A stretch of 64,000 nt of DNA from Ruminococcus flavefaciens 007c (GTDB taxonomy: Bacteria; Bacillota; Clostridia; Oscillospirales; Ruminococcaceae), in NCBI RefSeq assembly GCF_000571935.1, contig NZ_ATAX01000035.1:109265-173264 (forward strand). The letters run 5' to 3'. A program made the position numbers and the translations under genes. Under the pieces are notes generated by a model, which saw only the letters and a program-made list of their open reading frames with translations, was not told the DNA's origin and ran no database searches. This document shows positions 8,490-16,961 of this stretch, piece after piece (position 1 is the stretch's first letter; each line of letters starts with the position of its first letter).

Positions 8490-9866
8490 TTACGGACTAA
8501 CGTAGCCCATAGGATCTACGGCTGAACCGTTTACGCGGACCTCAAAGTGGAGGTGAGCGCCTGTTGACCAGCCTGTGGAACCGATATAGCCTATTACCTG
8601 TCCCTGCTGAACGTACTGACCAACGGATACAGCTGCTGAAGCAAGATGTCCGTAAAGTGTCGAGTATGTTCCGTCGTGGGAGATAACAACATAGTTACCG
8701 TAACCGCCGCCGCAGCCGCAGCTGTAATCCTTGGGGTAGTCGTGAACGCAGTTGTTATTTACTGTAATTACTGTACCTGACTGTGCAGCACAGGCAGCAC
8801 CGCCGTGGATACCTGCGTCACCTACGTCTATACCTCTGTGGAAGGTTCCCCATCTGGGACCGTAGCCGCTGGAGATATAGCAGAATCCGGGAGCGGGCCA
8901 TGAGAAGCCCGAAGCGGAAGGTGAGGGGATATAAGCGGGTTCCTGATATGTGGGGGTATATGACTGACCGCTCTGTGCAGCCTGCTGTGCGGCAGCAGCC
9001 TGAGCAGCGGCTCTTTCCTGAGCAAGTCTTTGCTGTTCGGCCTCGTATGCAGCCTGAGCAGCTGCGGCCTGACGGGCGATCTCAGCCGATATCTCGGCGT
9101 CGAACTCAGCGTTCATAGCTTCCAGTTCAGCCATCTGCTCTGCTGTATAAGCCTCTTCCTGGGCTATACGGTCGATCTCGGCCTGAGTCTTGGAGTACTG
9201 ATTGTTAAGTACTTCCATTTCGGCAGCCTTTTCCTCTTTACGCTTTGTCTGCTCCTCCATCTTCATTTCGAGGGTGAGCTTTTCGGACTCCAGATCCTTC
9301 TTGGACTGCTCCATCTTGTCGATGTCGCTGAGTATATCATTGATAAGCTCCTCATCGTATGAAGCGATGCGGTTTACCATCTCAACTCTTGACAGCATAT
9401 CGTAGAAGCTTGCCGTACCTACCATAACGGTAGCGAGGTTATCGTTTCCAGTAACGTACATAGCGCAGAGGCGCTTCTTGAAGAGTTCTACGTTACTGTC
9501 GATCTCTTCCTGCTGATCTACGATAGCCTGATCGAGACCTGCGATATTGTTCTTTGTGGATTCGATATCGGCATTGATATTTTCAAGCTCCTTGTTGAGG
9601 AGTGAGATATTTTCCTGGATAATGTCGATCTGGTCGTTGAGTATCGACTGATACTGCTGCTCCTCGGCTTTATTGCCTGCAAGAGCGTCGAGCTGTGTCT
9701 GAAGATCACTGATCTTAGCTTTGTTGACGTTGATCTCTTCCTGCATCTCTGCAATGGTCATAGCGGAAGCCTTGTTGATATTTCTGCCTGAACCGGCAGG
9801 ATAATTTGAGATAAGTGCGAAAGTGATCACTGAACAGGTCACAAAAGAGATGACCTTCTTAAACAT
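8490..9866 (-). CDS. PcsB/EnvC-like M23 peptidoglycan hydrolase
   Basis: Secreted peptidoglycan endopeptidase or hydrolase activator. A signal peptide covers about residues 1-33 (MFKKVISFVTCSVITFALIS), followed by a long coiled coil of two arms (about 40-270), a Gln/Ala-rich segment and a Pro/Ser linker, and a C-terminal LytM (M23) domain with the zinc ligands HRGIDVG (HxxxD) and HLHFEV (HxH). The start at 9866 has GGAAAAG six bases upstream; in-frame starts at 9881 and 9887 are possible but add residues before the signal peptide. In streptococci PcsB is driven by FtsEX through its coiled coil, and here the gene directly follows ftsE and ftsX, which supports the same partnership. Confidence 0.93.
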   Translation of the reverse strand: MFKKVISFVTCSVITFALISNYPAGSGRNINKASAMTIAEMQEEINVNKAKISDLQTQLDALAGNKAEEQQYQSILNDQIDIIQENISLLNKELENINADIESTKNNIAGLDQAIVDQQEEIDSNVELFKKRLCAMYVTGNDNLATVMVGTASFYDMLSRVEMVNRIASYDEELINDILSDIDKMEQSKKDLESEKLTLEMKMEEQTKRKEEKAAEMEVLNNQYSKTQAEIDRIAQEEAYTAEQMAELEAMNAEFDAEISAEIARQAAAAQAAYEAEQQRLAQERAAAQAAAAQQAAQSGQSYTPTYQEPAYIPSPSASGFSWPAPGFCYISSGYGPRWGTFHRGIDVGDAGIHGGAACAAQSGTVITVNNNCVHDYPKDYSCGCGGGYGNYVVISHDGTYSTLYGHLASAAVSVGQYVQQGQVIGYIGSTGWSTGAHLHFEVRVNGSAVDPMGYVSP

Positions 9867-9968
9867 ATGTAGCTTTTCCATAATCAAGCTGCGTATCGGA
9901 CGTGGGTATTGCTGTCCGAATGCACACTCCTTTCATAAAAAATTCACACTGTTCTTGAACGAACATTA

Positions 9969-10880
9969 TTATACGTCTATATGCTTTCTCGTGCTTATTA
10001 CACTGCCCAGAGCTCCGATGAGAGCACCGAAGATGAGATATGCCAGTGCAAGGGGAAGTCTTATATCCTCAAAGGGGATAAGGCTCTTTACACCAAAGGT
10101 GTTCATGAGCATACCCTGCTCTGTTATCATATTATATGCCGAGCGGTATATTGCCCATGTTATGAAGTAAGCGCCTGCGCCTGCGAAGAGACCTGTAACC
10201 ATACCCTCAACGAAGAAGGGCATACGGATGAAGGCATTTGTAGCGCCGACATACTTCATTATCTGTATCTCCTCACGGCGGGCAAAAACGCTTGCCTTTG
10301 TGGTATTGGAGATGATTATCATTGAAACGACTGCAAGAGCTATAATAACAGCGCCTGCGATAAGGGATACGACCTTTCTGAGCTCTCTGAGGAACTCTGC
10401 CACCTGCGGAGAAGCCGATGCGCTCTGGATATTGGCCAGTGAGCTTATCTGAGCTGTGGTGTCCGAGATCTTATCGGTATCCTTGACGGTAACGCTGAAA
10501 CCGTCAGGCATAAAGCTTGCGTCGCTGCCGATATACTCATCGAAGATCTTCTCTGCATTGGGGAGATTGGCTTTCTGTCTTGCAAGAGCGTCCTCCTTGG
10601 AGATGAAGGTAACCTTGTCGATATTGGGAAGCTCGTTGATAGCGGCTTCTGCTGCGGAGTTCTGCTCCTCGGTGGTGCCGACATTCATAATGACTACCAC
10701 CTCGTTCTGGCTGCCAAGACCCTTTATCATGGAATTGAGGTTGATATAGAACAGACCTGCGATTCCCACGAGAAGAAGGGATATGAGCAGTACGCAGAAG
10801 GTAGCGAAGGCCATCATTTTGTTCTTCCATATATTTTCCACGCCCTGATTGGCCAGGTATTTGATACCGCTTATTTTCAT
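9969..10880 (-). CDS. ftsX: Cell-division ABC permease FtsX
   Basis: Membrane subunit of the FtsEX complex, which transmits ATP hydrolysis in the cytoplasm to wall hydrolases outside. The 303-residue protein has the family layout: a first membrane helix (about 21-45), a large outside loop (about 46-165) that would contact the M23 coiled coil, and three more helices in the C-terminal half (VVSLIAGAVIIALAVVSMIIISN, then MVTGLFAGAGAYFITWAIY and LPLALAYLIFGALIGALGSVIS). Its ATG overlaps the ftsE stop by four bases, indicating coupled translation. The M23 gene follows within about 100 bases. Confidence 0.95.
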   Translation of the reverse strand: MKISGIKYLANQGVENIWKNKMMAFATFCVLLISLLLVGIAGLFYINLNSMIKGLGSQNEVVVIMNVGTTEEQNSAAEAAINELPNIDKVTFISKEDALARQKANLPNAEKIFDEYIGSDASFMPDGFSVTVKDTDKISDTTAQISSLANIQSASASPQVAEFLRELRKVVSLIAGAVIIALAVVSMIIISNTTKASVFARREEIQIMKYVGATNAFIRMPFFVEGMVTGLFAGAGAYFITWAIYRSAYNMITEQGMLMNTFGVKSLIPFEDIRLPLALAYLIFGALIGALGSVISTRKHIDV

Positions 10881-11884
10881 TCTGCACCTCCCTCGGTTTT
10901 CTCGGTCAGTGCAGCCAGCAGTTCCTCGGGAGTTTCTGCTGCTGAAACGGGAGAGCCCTCTGTGATATTCACATCTATATTATCTGCCAGCTTCTGCATG
11001 AGCTCGGGCTCCTCGGAGCTGTTTCCCTCGGGGACTCCTCCGATAGCTGAGATAATATCATCTGCGGTCATATTTTCAATGGGGAGGTTGATAGCCTCTT
11101 CGGTATTGACATCCTCATCGTCGTGATCGTTTATGCGCTCGGCGTCGCTGATAGCAGCAGCCATTGCTTCCGTGGGCACCTCGGTGTCCATATCTGCCAG
11201 AAGCTCGTCGCCTGTACCTGCGATGACCTCGTCGAATACGATCTCTCCTTCGGTTATATTGATTATACGTCCGCCGAAGTGTCTTACGAGGTCGTGCTCG
11301 TGGGTGACCATGAGTATCGTAGTACCCTGGTCGTTTATGCCCTTGAGGAGCTCGACTATCTCGTATGAGAGCTCGGGATCGATATTACCTGTAGGCTCGT
11401 CGGCGATTATCAGCTGAGGATCGTTTACCAGTGCTCTTGCAATGGCTACACGCTGCTTTTCACCGCCTGAGAGTTCATCGGGGTAAGAATTTGTTTTAGC
11501 GTGGAGTCCTACCAGACTGATAACGTAGGGGACTCTTTTGCGTATGTACTTTATGGGGGCGTCAATAACTCTGAGAACGAAAGCGATATTTTCGTATACT
11601 GTCATTGACGGTATAAGTCTGAAGTCCTGGAATACAAAGCCGAGAGTACGGCGGAATTCAGGTATCTTTCTTTTTTTAAGCTTGTTCAGGTTATAGCCGT
11701 TAACGGTAACAACACCGCTGGTCGCGTCTATCTCCTTGAGCAGAAGCTTGATCATAGTACTTTTTCCCGCACCTGATGAACCTACCACGAAGGCAAAATC
11801 GCCGTCGTTGATCTTCAGGCTGACGTTATTGAGTGCGTCAACGCCGCTGGAGTAGGTCACGGATACGTTTTTAAGTTCTACCAA
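10877..11884 (-). CDS. ftsE: Cell-division ATPase FtsE with acidic C-terminal extension
   Basis: ATP-binding subunit of FtsEX. Residues 1-222 form a normal FtsE: Walker A GSSGAGKST (35-43), Q-loop Gln86, signature LSGGEKQ (138-144), Walker B LIIADEP (158-164) and switch His195. The protein then continues for about 113 residues that are not part of FtsE, rich in Glu, Asp and Ala, with no membrane segment. Typical FtsE is 220-230 residues; this one is 335. The frame is continuous and the stop overlaps ftsX, so the extension is not an assembly artefact visible here. The start is a TTG preceded by AGGTAGGTG. The tail may carry a regulatory or localisation contact; this is inference. Confidence 0.94.
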   Translation of the reverse strand: MVELKNVSVTYSSGVDALNNVSLKINDGDFAFVVGSSGAGKSTMIKLLLKEIDATSGVVTVNGYNLNKLKKRKIPEFRRTLGFVFQDFRLIPSMTVYENIAFVLRVIDAPIKYIRKRVPYVISLVGLHAKTNSYPDELSGGEKQRVAIARALVNDPQLIIADEPTGNIDPELSYEIVELLKGINDQGTTILMVTHEHDLVRHFGGRIINITEGEIVFDEVIAGTGDELLADMDTEVPTEAMAAAISDAERINDHDDEDVNTEEAINLPIENMTADDIISAIGGVPEGNSSEEPELMQKLADNIDVNITEGSPVSAAETPEELLAALTEKTEGGAE

Positions 11885-11960
11885 TGGGTTACACCTACCT
11901 TAATCTGTAAAGGGCGGATATATACCGCCCCGAAGTCCTTATAATGCCGCGGGGGCGCTA

Positions 11961-13046
11961 TCAGAACTTGACAGGGTTAGCAGACAGGTACTTCTTTACC
12001 ATAAGAGCGATCTTGAATATGATAGCGTGATCGAACTCACGGAGATCAAGACCTGTAAGCTTTTTGATTTTTTCGAGTCTGTAAACGAGAGTATTTCTGT
12101 GAACGAAGAGCTTTCTGGAAGTCTCTGATACGTTCAGGTTATTCTCAAAGAATTTCTGGATAGTGAAGAGAGTTTCGTGGTCGAGTGACTCGATACTTCC
12201 TACCTTGAATACCTCGTGGAGGAAGGTCTCACAGAGAGTAGTGGGGAGGTGGTAGATAAGACGTGCTATACCGAGATTGTCGTAGCTTACGATAACCTTG
12301 TCCGTATCGAATACCTTGCCGACCTCAAGAGCCATCTGAGCTTCCTTGAAGGAACGTGCCAGATCCTTAACGCCAACTACGGCTGTACCGATACCAACAT
12401 TGACTCTTGTATAGAACTCACTGCTGAGAGTATCAGCGATGGAACGTGCGAGCTTTTCGAGATCCTTTGAATCAACAGCGCTCTTGAGCTCCTTTACGAG
12501 AACTATATCTGTCTCTGTGATATTGAAGACGAAGTCCTTGTTCTTATCAGGGAAGAGGTTCTGGATAACATCATAAGCTGAAATATCGTTAGCGGAGATG
12601 ATCCTTATGAGGAATACAGCGCGGCTGATCTCAGCGTTGAAGTGGAGCTCTCTTGCCTTGATGACAATATCTCCGGGGAGAACGTTGTCGAGTATAACGT
12701 TCTTGATGAAGTTGTTTCTGTCGTACTTCTCATCGTAGTACTGCTTGATATTGGAAAGTGCGATAGCGAGGATGCTTGCATACTTTGCAGCAGCGTCGTC
12801 AACGCCCTCAACGAATACAGCGTAATCGGGCTTTACTCTTGAGCCGAAGGGCTTGTATGTGAAGCCGTCACGGATAAATATGTCGTGTGAATCGCTGAGA
12901 TCGAGGGAAACGAACTCGTTGGTAGTACCTACACGAGTCAGGTCACTGCAGGCGATGATTGTAGCAGTCTCATCAACTACACCGATGGTTGCGTCGATAG
13001 AATCGCGCATCTGATGAACTAAACCCTGAAATAATCTGTTGGACAT
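11961..13046 (-). CDS. CdaR/PucR-type transcriptional regulator
   Basis: DNA-binding regulator of the CdaR family. The N-terminal 120 residues resemble a sugar-diacid or ligand sensor region, the middle (about 130-280) resembles the degenerate GGDEF-like domain of this family (VNVGIGTAVVGVKDLARSFKEA), and the C-terminus holds the PucR helix-turn-helix (ETSRKLFVHRNTLVYRLEKIKKLTGLDLREFD, about 311-342). Length 361 residues is typical. It sits alone between argS and ftsE, separated from the latter by 76 bases, so it may be cotranscribed upstream of ftsEX. The ligand is unknown. The 13047-13289 gap before it holds two GTTAAC repeats (13163-13168, 13174-13179) and a hairpin with T7 (13236-13259). 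Confidence 0.85.
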   Translation of the reverse strand: MSNRLFQGLVHQMRDSIDATIGVVDETATIIACSDLTRVGTTNEFVSLDLSDSHDIFIRDGFTYKPFGSRVKPDYAVFVEGVDDAAAKYASILAIALSNIKQYYDEKYDRNNFIKNVILDNVLPGDIVIKARELHFNAEISRAVFLIRIISANDISAYDVIQNLFPDKNKDFVFNITETDIVLVKELKSAVDSKDLEKLARSIADTLSSEFYTRVNVGIGTAVVGVKDLARSFKEAQMALEVGKVFDTDKVIVSYDNLGIARLIYHLPTTLCETFLHEVFKVGSIESLDHETLFTIQKFFENNLNVSETSRKLFVHRNTLVYRLEKIKKLTGLDLREFDHAIIFKIALMVKKYLSANPVKF

Positions 13047-13289
13047 GGTTTACATCCTTTCTCTTAATAAGATCTTATTTTGAGCGGACCTTCAGAGAGA
13101 GTCGGGAGAGTAAATCTCTCCTCAACATATTACAAATTGTAACACATTTTCGGCGTCAATTTGTTAACAAACTGTTAACTTTCGTCTGAAGGCTCACAAA
13201 CATGACTTGCTTATATGTTGAATTTTGTCTATTTTCACCATAGCGGTGAATTTTTTTGTAACCAAACCGTAATTTTTACGGTAAGAAAA

Positions 13290-15059
13290 TTACATTTTCT
13301 CGGGACGATCGATGTTGAGTATCTCGAGTACATTCCTGAGAGTCTGGCGTACTGCCACACAGAGGAGGATACGGGCATTCCTGAGTTCCTCGCTTTCTGC
13401 GTTCTTTACGCTGCAGGCGTCATAGAAACGGTGGAAAAGAGTTGCAAGATCAATGGCATACTTTGTGATCTTTGCTGGATCGTAGGTCTTTGCTGCCTGG
13501 TCGATCTCTCCGGGGAGAGAAGCAAGGTGGCGGATCAGCTCGATCTCGCGTGCGTCGGACAGAAGATCAAAGTCTGCGGAGGAGGGGATATTGATGCCCT
13601 CGTCTGCCAGAGTCCTGAGCATACTGCATATTCTTGCGTGTGCATACTGAACGTAGTATACAGGATTCTGGGAGGTCTTTTCGATTGCCAGACCGAGATC
13701 GAATTCAAACTGTGAATTTGCCTCGCGGAGATTGAAGAAGAAACGTGCAGCGTCTATTGGTATCTCATCAAGGAGAGTTACCAGTGTGATAGCCTTGCCG
13801 CTTCTCTTTGAGAGCTTTACGGTCTCGCCGTTGCGGACAAGTCTTACCATCTGCATGAGGACTACATCCAGCTTTGTTTCATCAACGCCGAGAGCGTTGA
13901 GAGCGGCCTTCAGTCTCGGAACGTAGCCGTGGTGGTCTGCACCGAGTACGTTGATGGCTTTGTCAAAGTTACGTGTGACCAGCTTGTTGTAGTGGTAAGC
14001 GATATCGGGAACTATATATGTGTAAAGACCGTTGCTGCGCCTGAGCACGAAGTCCTTATCCATACCGTAATCTGTAGCCCTGAACCAGATAGCGCCGTCC
14101 TGCTCGTAGGCCTTATCTGCCTCCATGAGCTTGTCCACTACCAGCTTTGTCTCGTTCTTCTCGTGGACTGTGCTCTCGCGGAACCAGTTATCGTAAACTA
14201 TGCGGTACTTCTTCAGGTCGCGTTCAAGACCTGCTATATTTATCGGAAGAGCGTAGTCAACGAGAGCCTTGCGGCGTTCCTCGCCTGAAACGTTTTCCAT
14301 AGCCTTGCCGTTTATATCGTAGAAGTTCTTGGCGTGTTCGATTATGTCCGTGCCGAGGTAAACGTCCTCGGGCATAGCGAACTCTCCGTCTTCTCCGCTG
14401 CCCTCATAGATAACGGAGCAGAGCTTGTCAGTATCGTCCTTGTACTGAGCGATGAGCTCCTGTCCCTTGTCGGAGCAGAGCTGCATATATCTGAGCTCAA
14501 GTGACTTTCCGAACTTTTCAATCTGGTTTCCTGCGTCATTGACGTAGAATTCACGCTCGGCGTGATAGCCTGCCCACTGGAGCACGCTGGCGAGACAGTC
14601 TCCGATAGCGCCGCCTCTTGCGTTGCCTATGTGCATGGGACCTGTGGGGTTTGCGGAAACGAACTCAACGAGGACCTTCTTGCCCTTACCGAGCTGGGTC
14701 TTTCCGTAGTCGCCGCCTTCATCGAGGACGTTCTTTACTACGTCCGAGAACCACTTCCTGCTGAGGAAGAAGTTGAGGAATCCTGGGCCGGCTACTTCTG
14801 CCTTTTCGAAGATAGTGCCTTCAAGGCTGAGCTTATCGCAGATGAGCTCGGCGATCTTTCTCGGAGGCATCTTCAGAGCCTTTGCGCATACCATAGCGGT
14901 ATTTGCGGCGAAATCACCGTGGGACTTGTCCGCAGGGATCTCGATGTTGAAACTCGGCAGCGGTACTGCGGGTATCTCCTGCTCTGCCACCAGAACTCCG
15001 AGGGCGTCCATGATGATCTCACGGAGTCGGAGGGAAGCAGAATTGATAAGATCTGACAT
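13290..15059 (-). CDS. argS: Arginyl-tRNA synthetase
   Basis: Class I aminoacyl-tRNA synthetase charging tRNA-Arg. The N-terminal Add1 domain is followed by the HIGH box as PTGPMHIGNARGG, the KMSKS-like loop as KLSKRSGKAI, and the C-terminal DALR anticodon-binding domain (YVQYAHARICSMLR). At 589 residues the length is normal. The gene ends IDRPEKM. It follows a DUF1934 gene by 24 bases, a pairing found across Firmicutes, and both lie downstream of the ddl-like gene. An AAAGGA ribosome site precedes the ATG. Confidence 0.96.
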   Translation of the reverse strand: MSDLINSASLRLREIIMDALGVLVAEQEIPAVPLPSFNIEIPADKSHGDFAANTAMVCAKALKMPPRKIAELICDKLSLEGTIFEKAEVAGPGFLNFFLSRKWFSDVVKNVLDEGGDYGKTQLGKGKKVLVEFVSANPTGPMHIGNARGGAIGDCLASVLQWAGYHAEREFYVNDAGNQIEKFGKSLELRYMQLCSDKGQELIAQYKDDTDKLCSVIYEGSGEDGEFAMPEDVYLGTDIIEHAKNFYDINGKAMENVSGEERRKALVDYALPINIAGLERDLKKYRIVYDNWFRESTVHEKNETKLVVDKLMEADKAYEQDGAIWFRATDYGMDKDFVLRRSNGLYTYIVPDIAYHYNKLVTRNFDKAINVLGADHHGYVPRLKAALNALGVDETKLDVVLMQMVRLVRNGETVKLSKRSGKAITLVTLLDEIPIDAARFFFNLREANSQFEFDLGLAIEKTSQNPVYYVQYAHARICSMLRTLADEGINIPSSADFDLLSDAREIELIRHLASLPGEIDQAAKTYDPAKITKYAIDLATLFHRFYDACSVKNAESEELRNARILLCVAVRQTLRNVLEILNIDRPEKM

Positions 15060-15083
15060 TTTATCTATCCTTTCTTTTACGGC

Positions 15084-15506
15084 TCAGTTCTGAGCCTGTA
15101 CTGTCATGATTATCTCGTTATCCGAAAGATACGAGGAATTGAGGTCGAGAGTATATTTAAGGTAGAGCCTTCCGTTTTCGGCTAAGGTATTCTCGATAGC
15201 GTGAGTGTATACGCCGATCTGAAGGTTGCCGTAGGGAGTACCGTACTGGCAGAAATGCTTGCGTCCTATCTCGAGGGAGAGGACAGAATTTGCAGTGCCT
15301 TCACGGGTGATGGAGGCGTTGCGGCAGTCATCCACCTTTATGGTGGTAACGGAGCCTTCAAAGCCTGTTGCCGATGTATCCTCATAGGAAATTATGTCCC
15401 AGCCGTTTTCACGGATATGGCGGGCTTTCGTGAGGAGCTCGGTCTCGTTCTTTTCGTCCTCCTGCCACTGGATACTCGTAAGTGAGATCAAAACGTTATT
15501 TTTCAA
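15084..15506 (-). CDS. DUF1934 beta-barrel protein (YwiB family)
   Basis: A 140-residue protein matching the DUF1934/YwiB family, small lipocalin-like beta barrels of unknown function encoded next to argS in many Firmicutes. Family features seen are the opening strand VLISLTSIQW, the GYEDTSATGFEGS-like turn region (SYEDTSATGFEGSVT) and the final strand with LKYTLDLN. The start is a TTG with AAGGAG six bases upstream; no better start exists. Position between the ddl-like gene and argS supports cotranscription. Confidence 0.8.
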   Translation of the reverse strand: MKNNVLISLTSIQWQEDEKNETELLTKARHIRENGWDIISYEDTSATGFEGSVTTIKVDDCRNASITREGTANSVLSLEIGRKHFCQYGTPYGNLQIGVYTHAIENTLAENGRLYLKYTLDLNSSYLSDNEIIMTVQAQN

Positions 15507-15537
15507 AGCAGTCTCCTTAATTTACGTTTTTGCAGAC

Positions 15538-16611
15538 TCAGTATGTCCTGTCTGCATTGTCCATAGCCTGTTCGAGGAGCTTGTCTATGAGCTCTTCGTG
15601 GGAGAGCCCCAGATCCTCCATGAGTCTGGAGAATACGCTGTTACGTCTCAGGCCGGGGGTAGTGCCTATCTTGTTGAGCAGGAGCTCACCGTCCTCTGTG
15701 AGGAAGAGGTCAACTCTTGCAAGTCCGCGGCAGCCCAGTGCCTTGAAGGCCTTGACGGCGGTCTGAGAGGCTTTTTCTGCTTCCTCTCTGGATATATCCG
15801 CAGGAATTATCAGGTCGTCTCCTGTGCTGACGTTGAAGTTATTGGGATCATATGGAGCAAAGGAGTTCTTTATCTCGCCGATAGCGGAGCATACGGGGGA
15901 TTCGTAGCCGAATACCGCAGCTTCCAGCTTGCGGGCTCTGACGTATTTCTCAACTATTACCTTGTTATCGTTTGAAAAAGCTACCTTTACTGCGGTGAGG
16001 AACTGTTCTGCGTTGTCAGCTATGCTGACTCCGGCGTTGCTTCCGCTGTTTGCGGGCTTTACCACCAGGGGGAATCCAAGCTCATCGGCGATCTCAACGC
16101 ATCTTTCGTTTATACGATTGATCTCGCGCTGGGTGATGACTCTCCATTCGGCGGTCTTTATATCGTAATCGTCCATTACCATGTGAGTATGGGATTTATC
16201 GGCACATGAAGCCGAAGCCAGGACTCCGCTTCCGACATAGGGGATGCCCGAAAGATCGAGAAGTCCCTGAACGGTTCCGTCGCCGCTTCTTTTTCCGACG
16301 AGGAGGGGAAGTACCACATCTATCTTTCTCAGTGAGATCTCTCCGTTCTCAATGGTGATGAGGCCTCTGTGCAGCGGATCGGGCGAAATGATAGCAGAGG
16401 TGCAGTCGGGATCCTGATCCCAGGTGCCGTTGGCGATATCCTCCACATCTCCGGGGAAGTACAGCCAGCGTCCCTTTCTGGTGACGCCTATGCAGATCAC
16501 CTCATATTTATTTCTTGGTATGCTGCTTATCACTTCGGCGGCAGAGGCCAGTGAGAGCTGATGCTCACGGGCAGTTCCGCCAAAAATAACGGCAGCTTTT
16601 ATCTTTGCCAT
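15538..16611 (-). CDS. Divergent D-alanine--D-alanine ligase homologue
   Basis: ATP-grasp protein homologous along its full 357 residues to D-Ala-D-Ala ligase, which makes the dipeptide end of the peptidoglycan stem. The N-terminal GGTAREHQLSL, the VVKPANSGSN region and the C-terminal TTPGL segment align with Ddl. Key positions differ: the usual HG(x)xGEDG loop reads VGKRSGDG, the omega loop YDYxxKY reads PYDPNNF, and the metal-binding ExNTxPG reads KIGTTPG, so the Glu and Asn magnesium ligands become Lys and Gly. Either it has lost ligase activity or it uses a changed mechanism or substrate. AAAAGGAG precedes the ATG. A second, orthodox ddl elsewhere in the genome would be expected. Confidence 0.85.
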   Translation of the reverse strand: MAKIKAAVIFGGTAREHQLSLASAAEVISSIPRNKYEVICIGVTRKGRWLYFPGDVEDIANGTWDQDPDCTSAIISPDPLHRGLITIENGEISLRKIDVVLPLLVGKRSGDGTVQGLLDLSGIPYVGSGVLASASCADKSHTHMVMDDYDIKTAEWRVITQREINRINERCVEIADELGFPLVVKPANSGSNAGVSIADNAEQFLTAVKVAFSNDNKVIVEKYVRARKLEAAVFGYESPVCSAIGEIKNSFAPYDPNNFNVSTGDDLIIPADISREEAEKASQTAVKAFKALGCRGLARVDLFLTEDGELLLNKIGTTPGLRRNSVFSRLMEDLGLSHEELIDKLLEQAMDNADRTY

Positions 16612-16887
16612 ATGTTTCTCCTTTTAAATAGTATCCTTTATTTTTTATTGTCATTTTCCAGTATCACTATATTTTATCATATTACACAAAAAACTGCAAG
16701 TATTTTTTGCGGAAATGAAGAATAACACAGCAAAATTCGCAAGGATAGCACATAGCGGACAATTTTCAACTTTAGTTTTTGTGCATATTCACAACAAATT
16801 TTTGAGGTTTTCATCAATTTGACGGAATACCCCTTAGTAAAAATGACGAAGGAAAGCTCTGAGTTCAGAGAACCGAAAATAAAAATA

Positions 16888-16916
16888 TTGACTTTACAGA
16901 GAAAATAATATATAAT
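16888..16916 (+). promoter_or_regulatory. Promoter of the 16962 gene
   Basis: TTGACT (16888-16893) and a perfect TATAAT (16911-16916) with a 17-base spacer. Transcription should start near 16923, about 39 bases before the chosen start codon. The remainder of 16612-16887 is AT-rich and shows no gene. Confidence 0.85.
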
Positions 16917-16961
16917 AAACTCTATGATATTATGGGGAGACCTAAAAGGAGATTTGATGCT

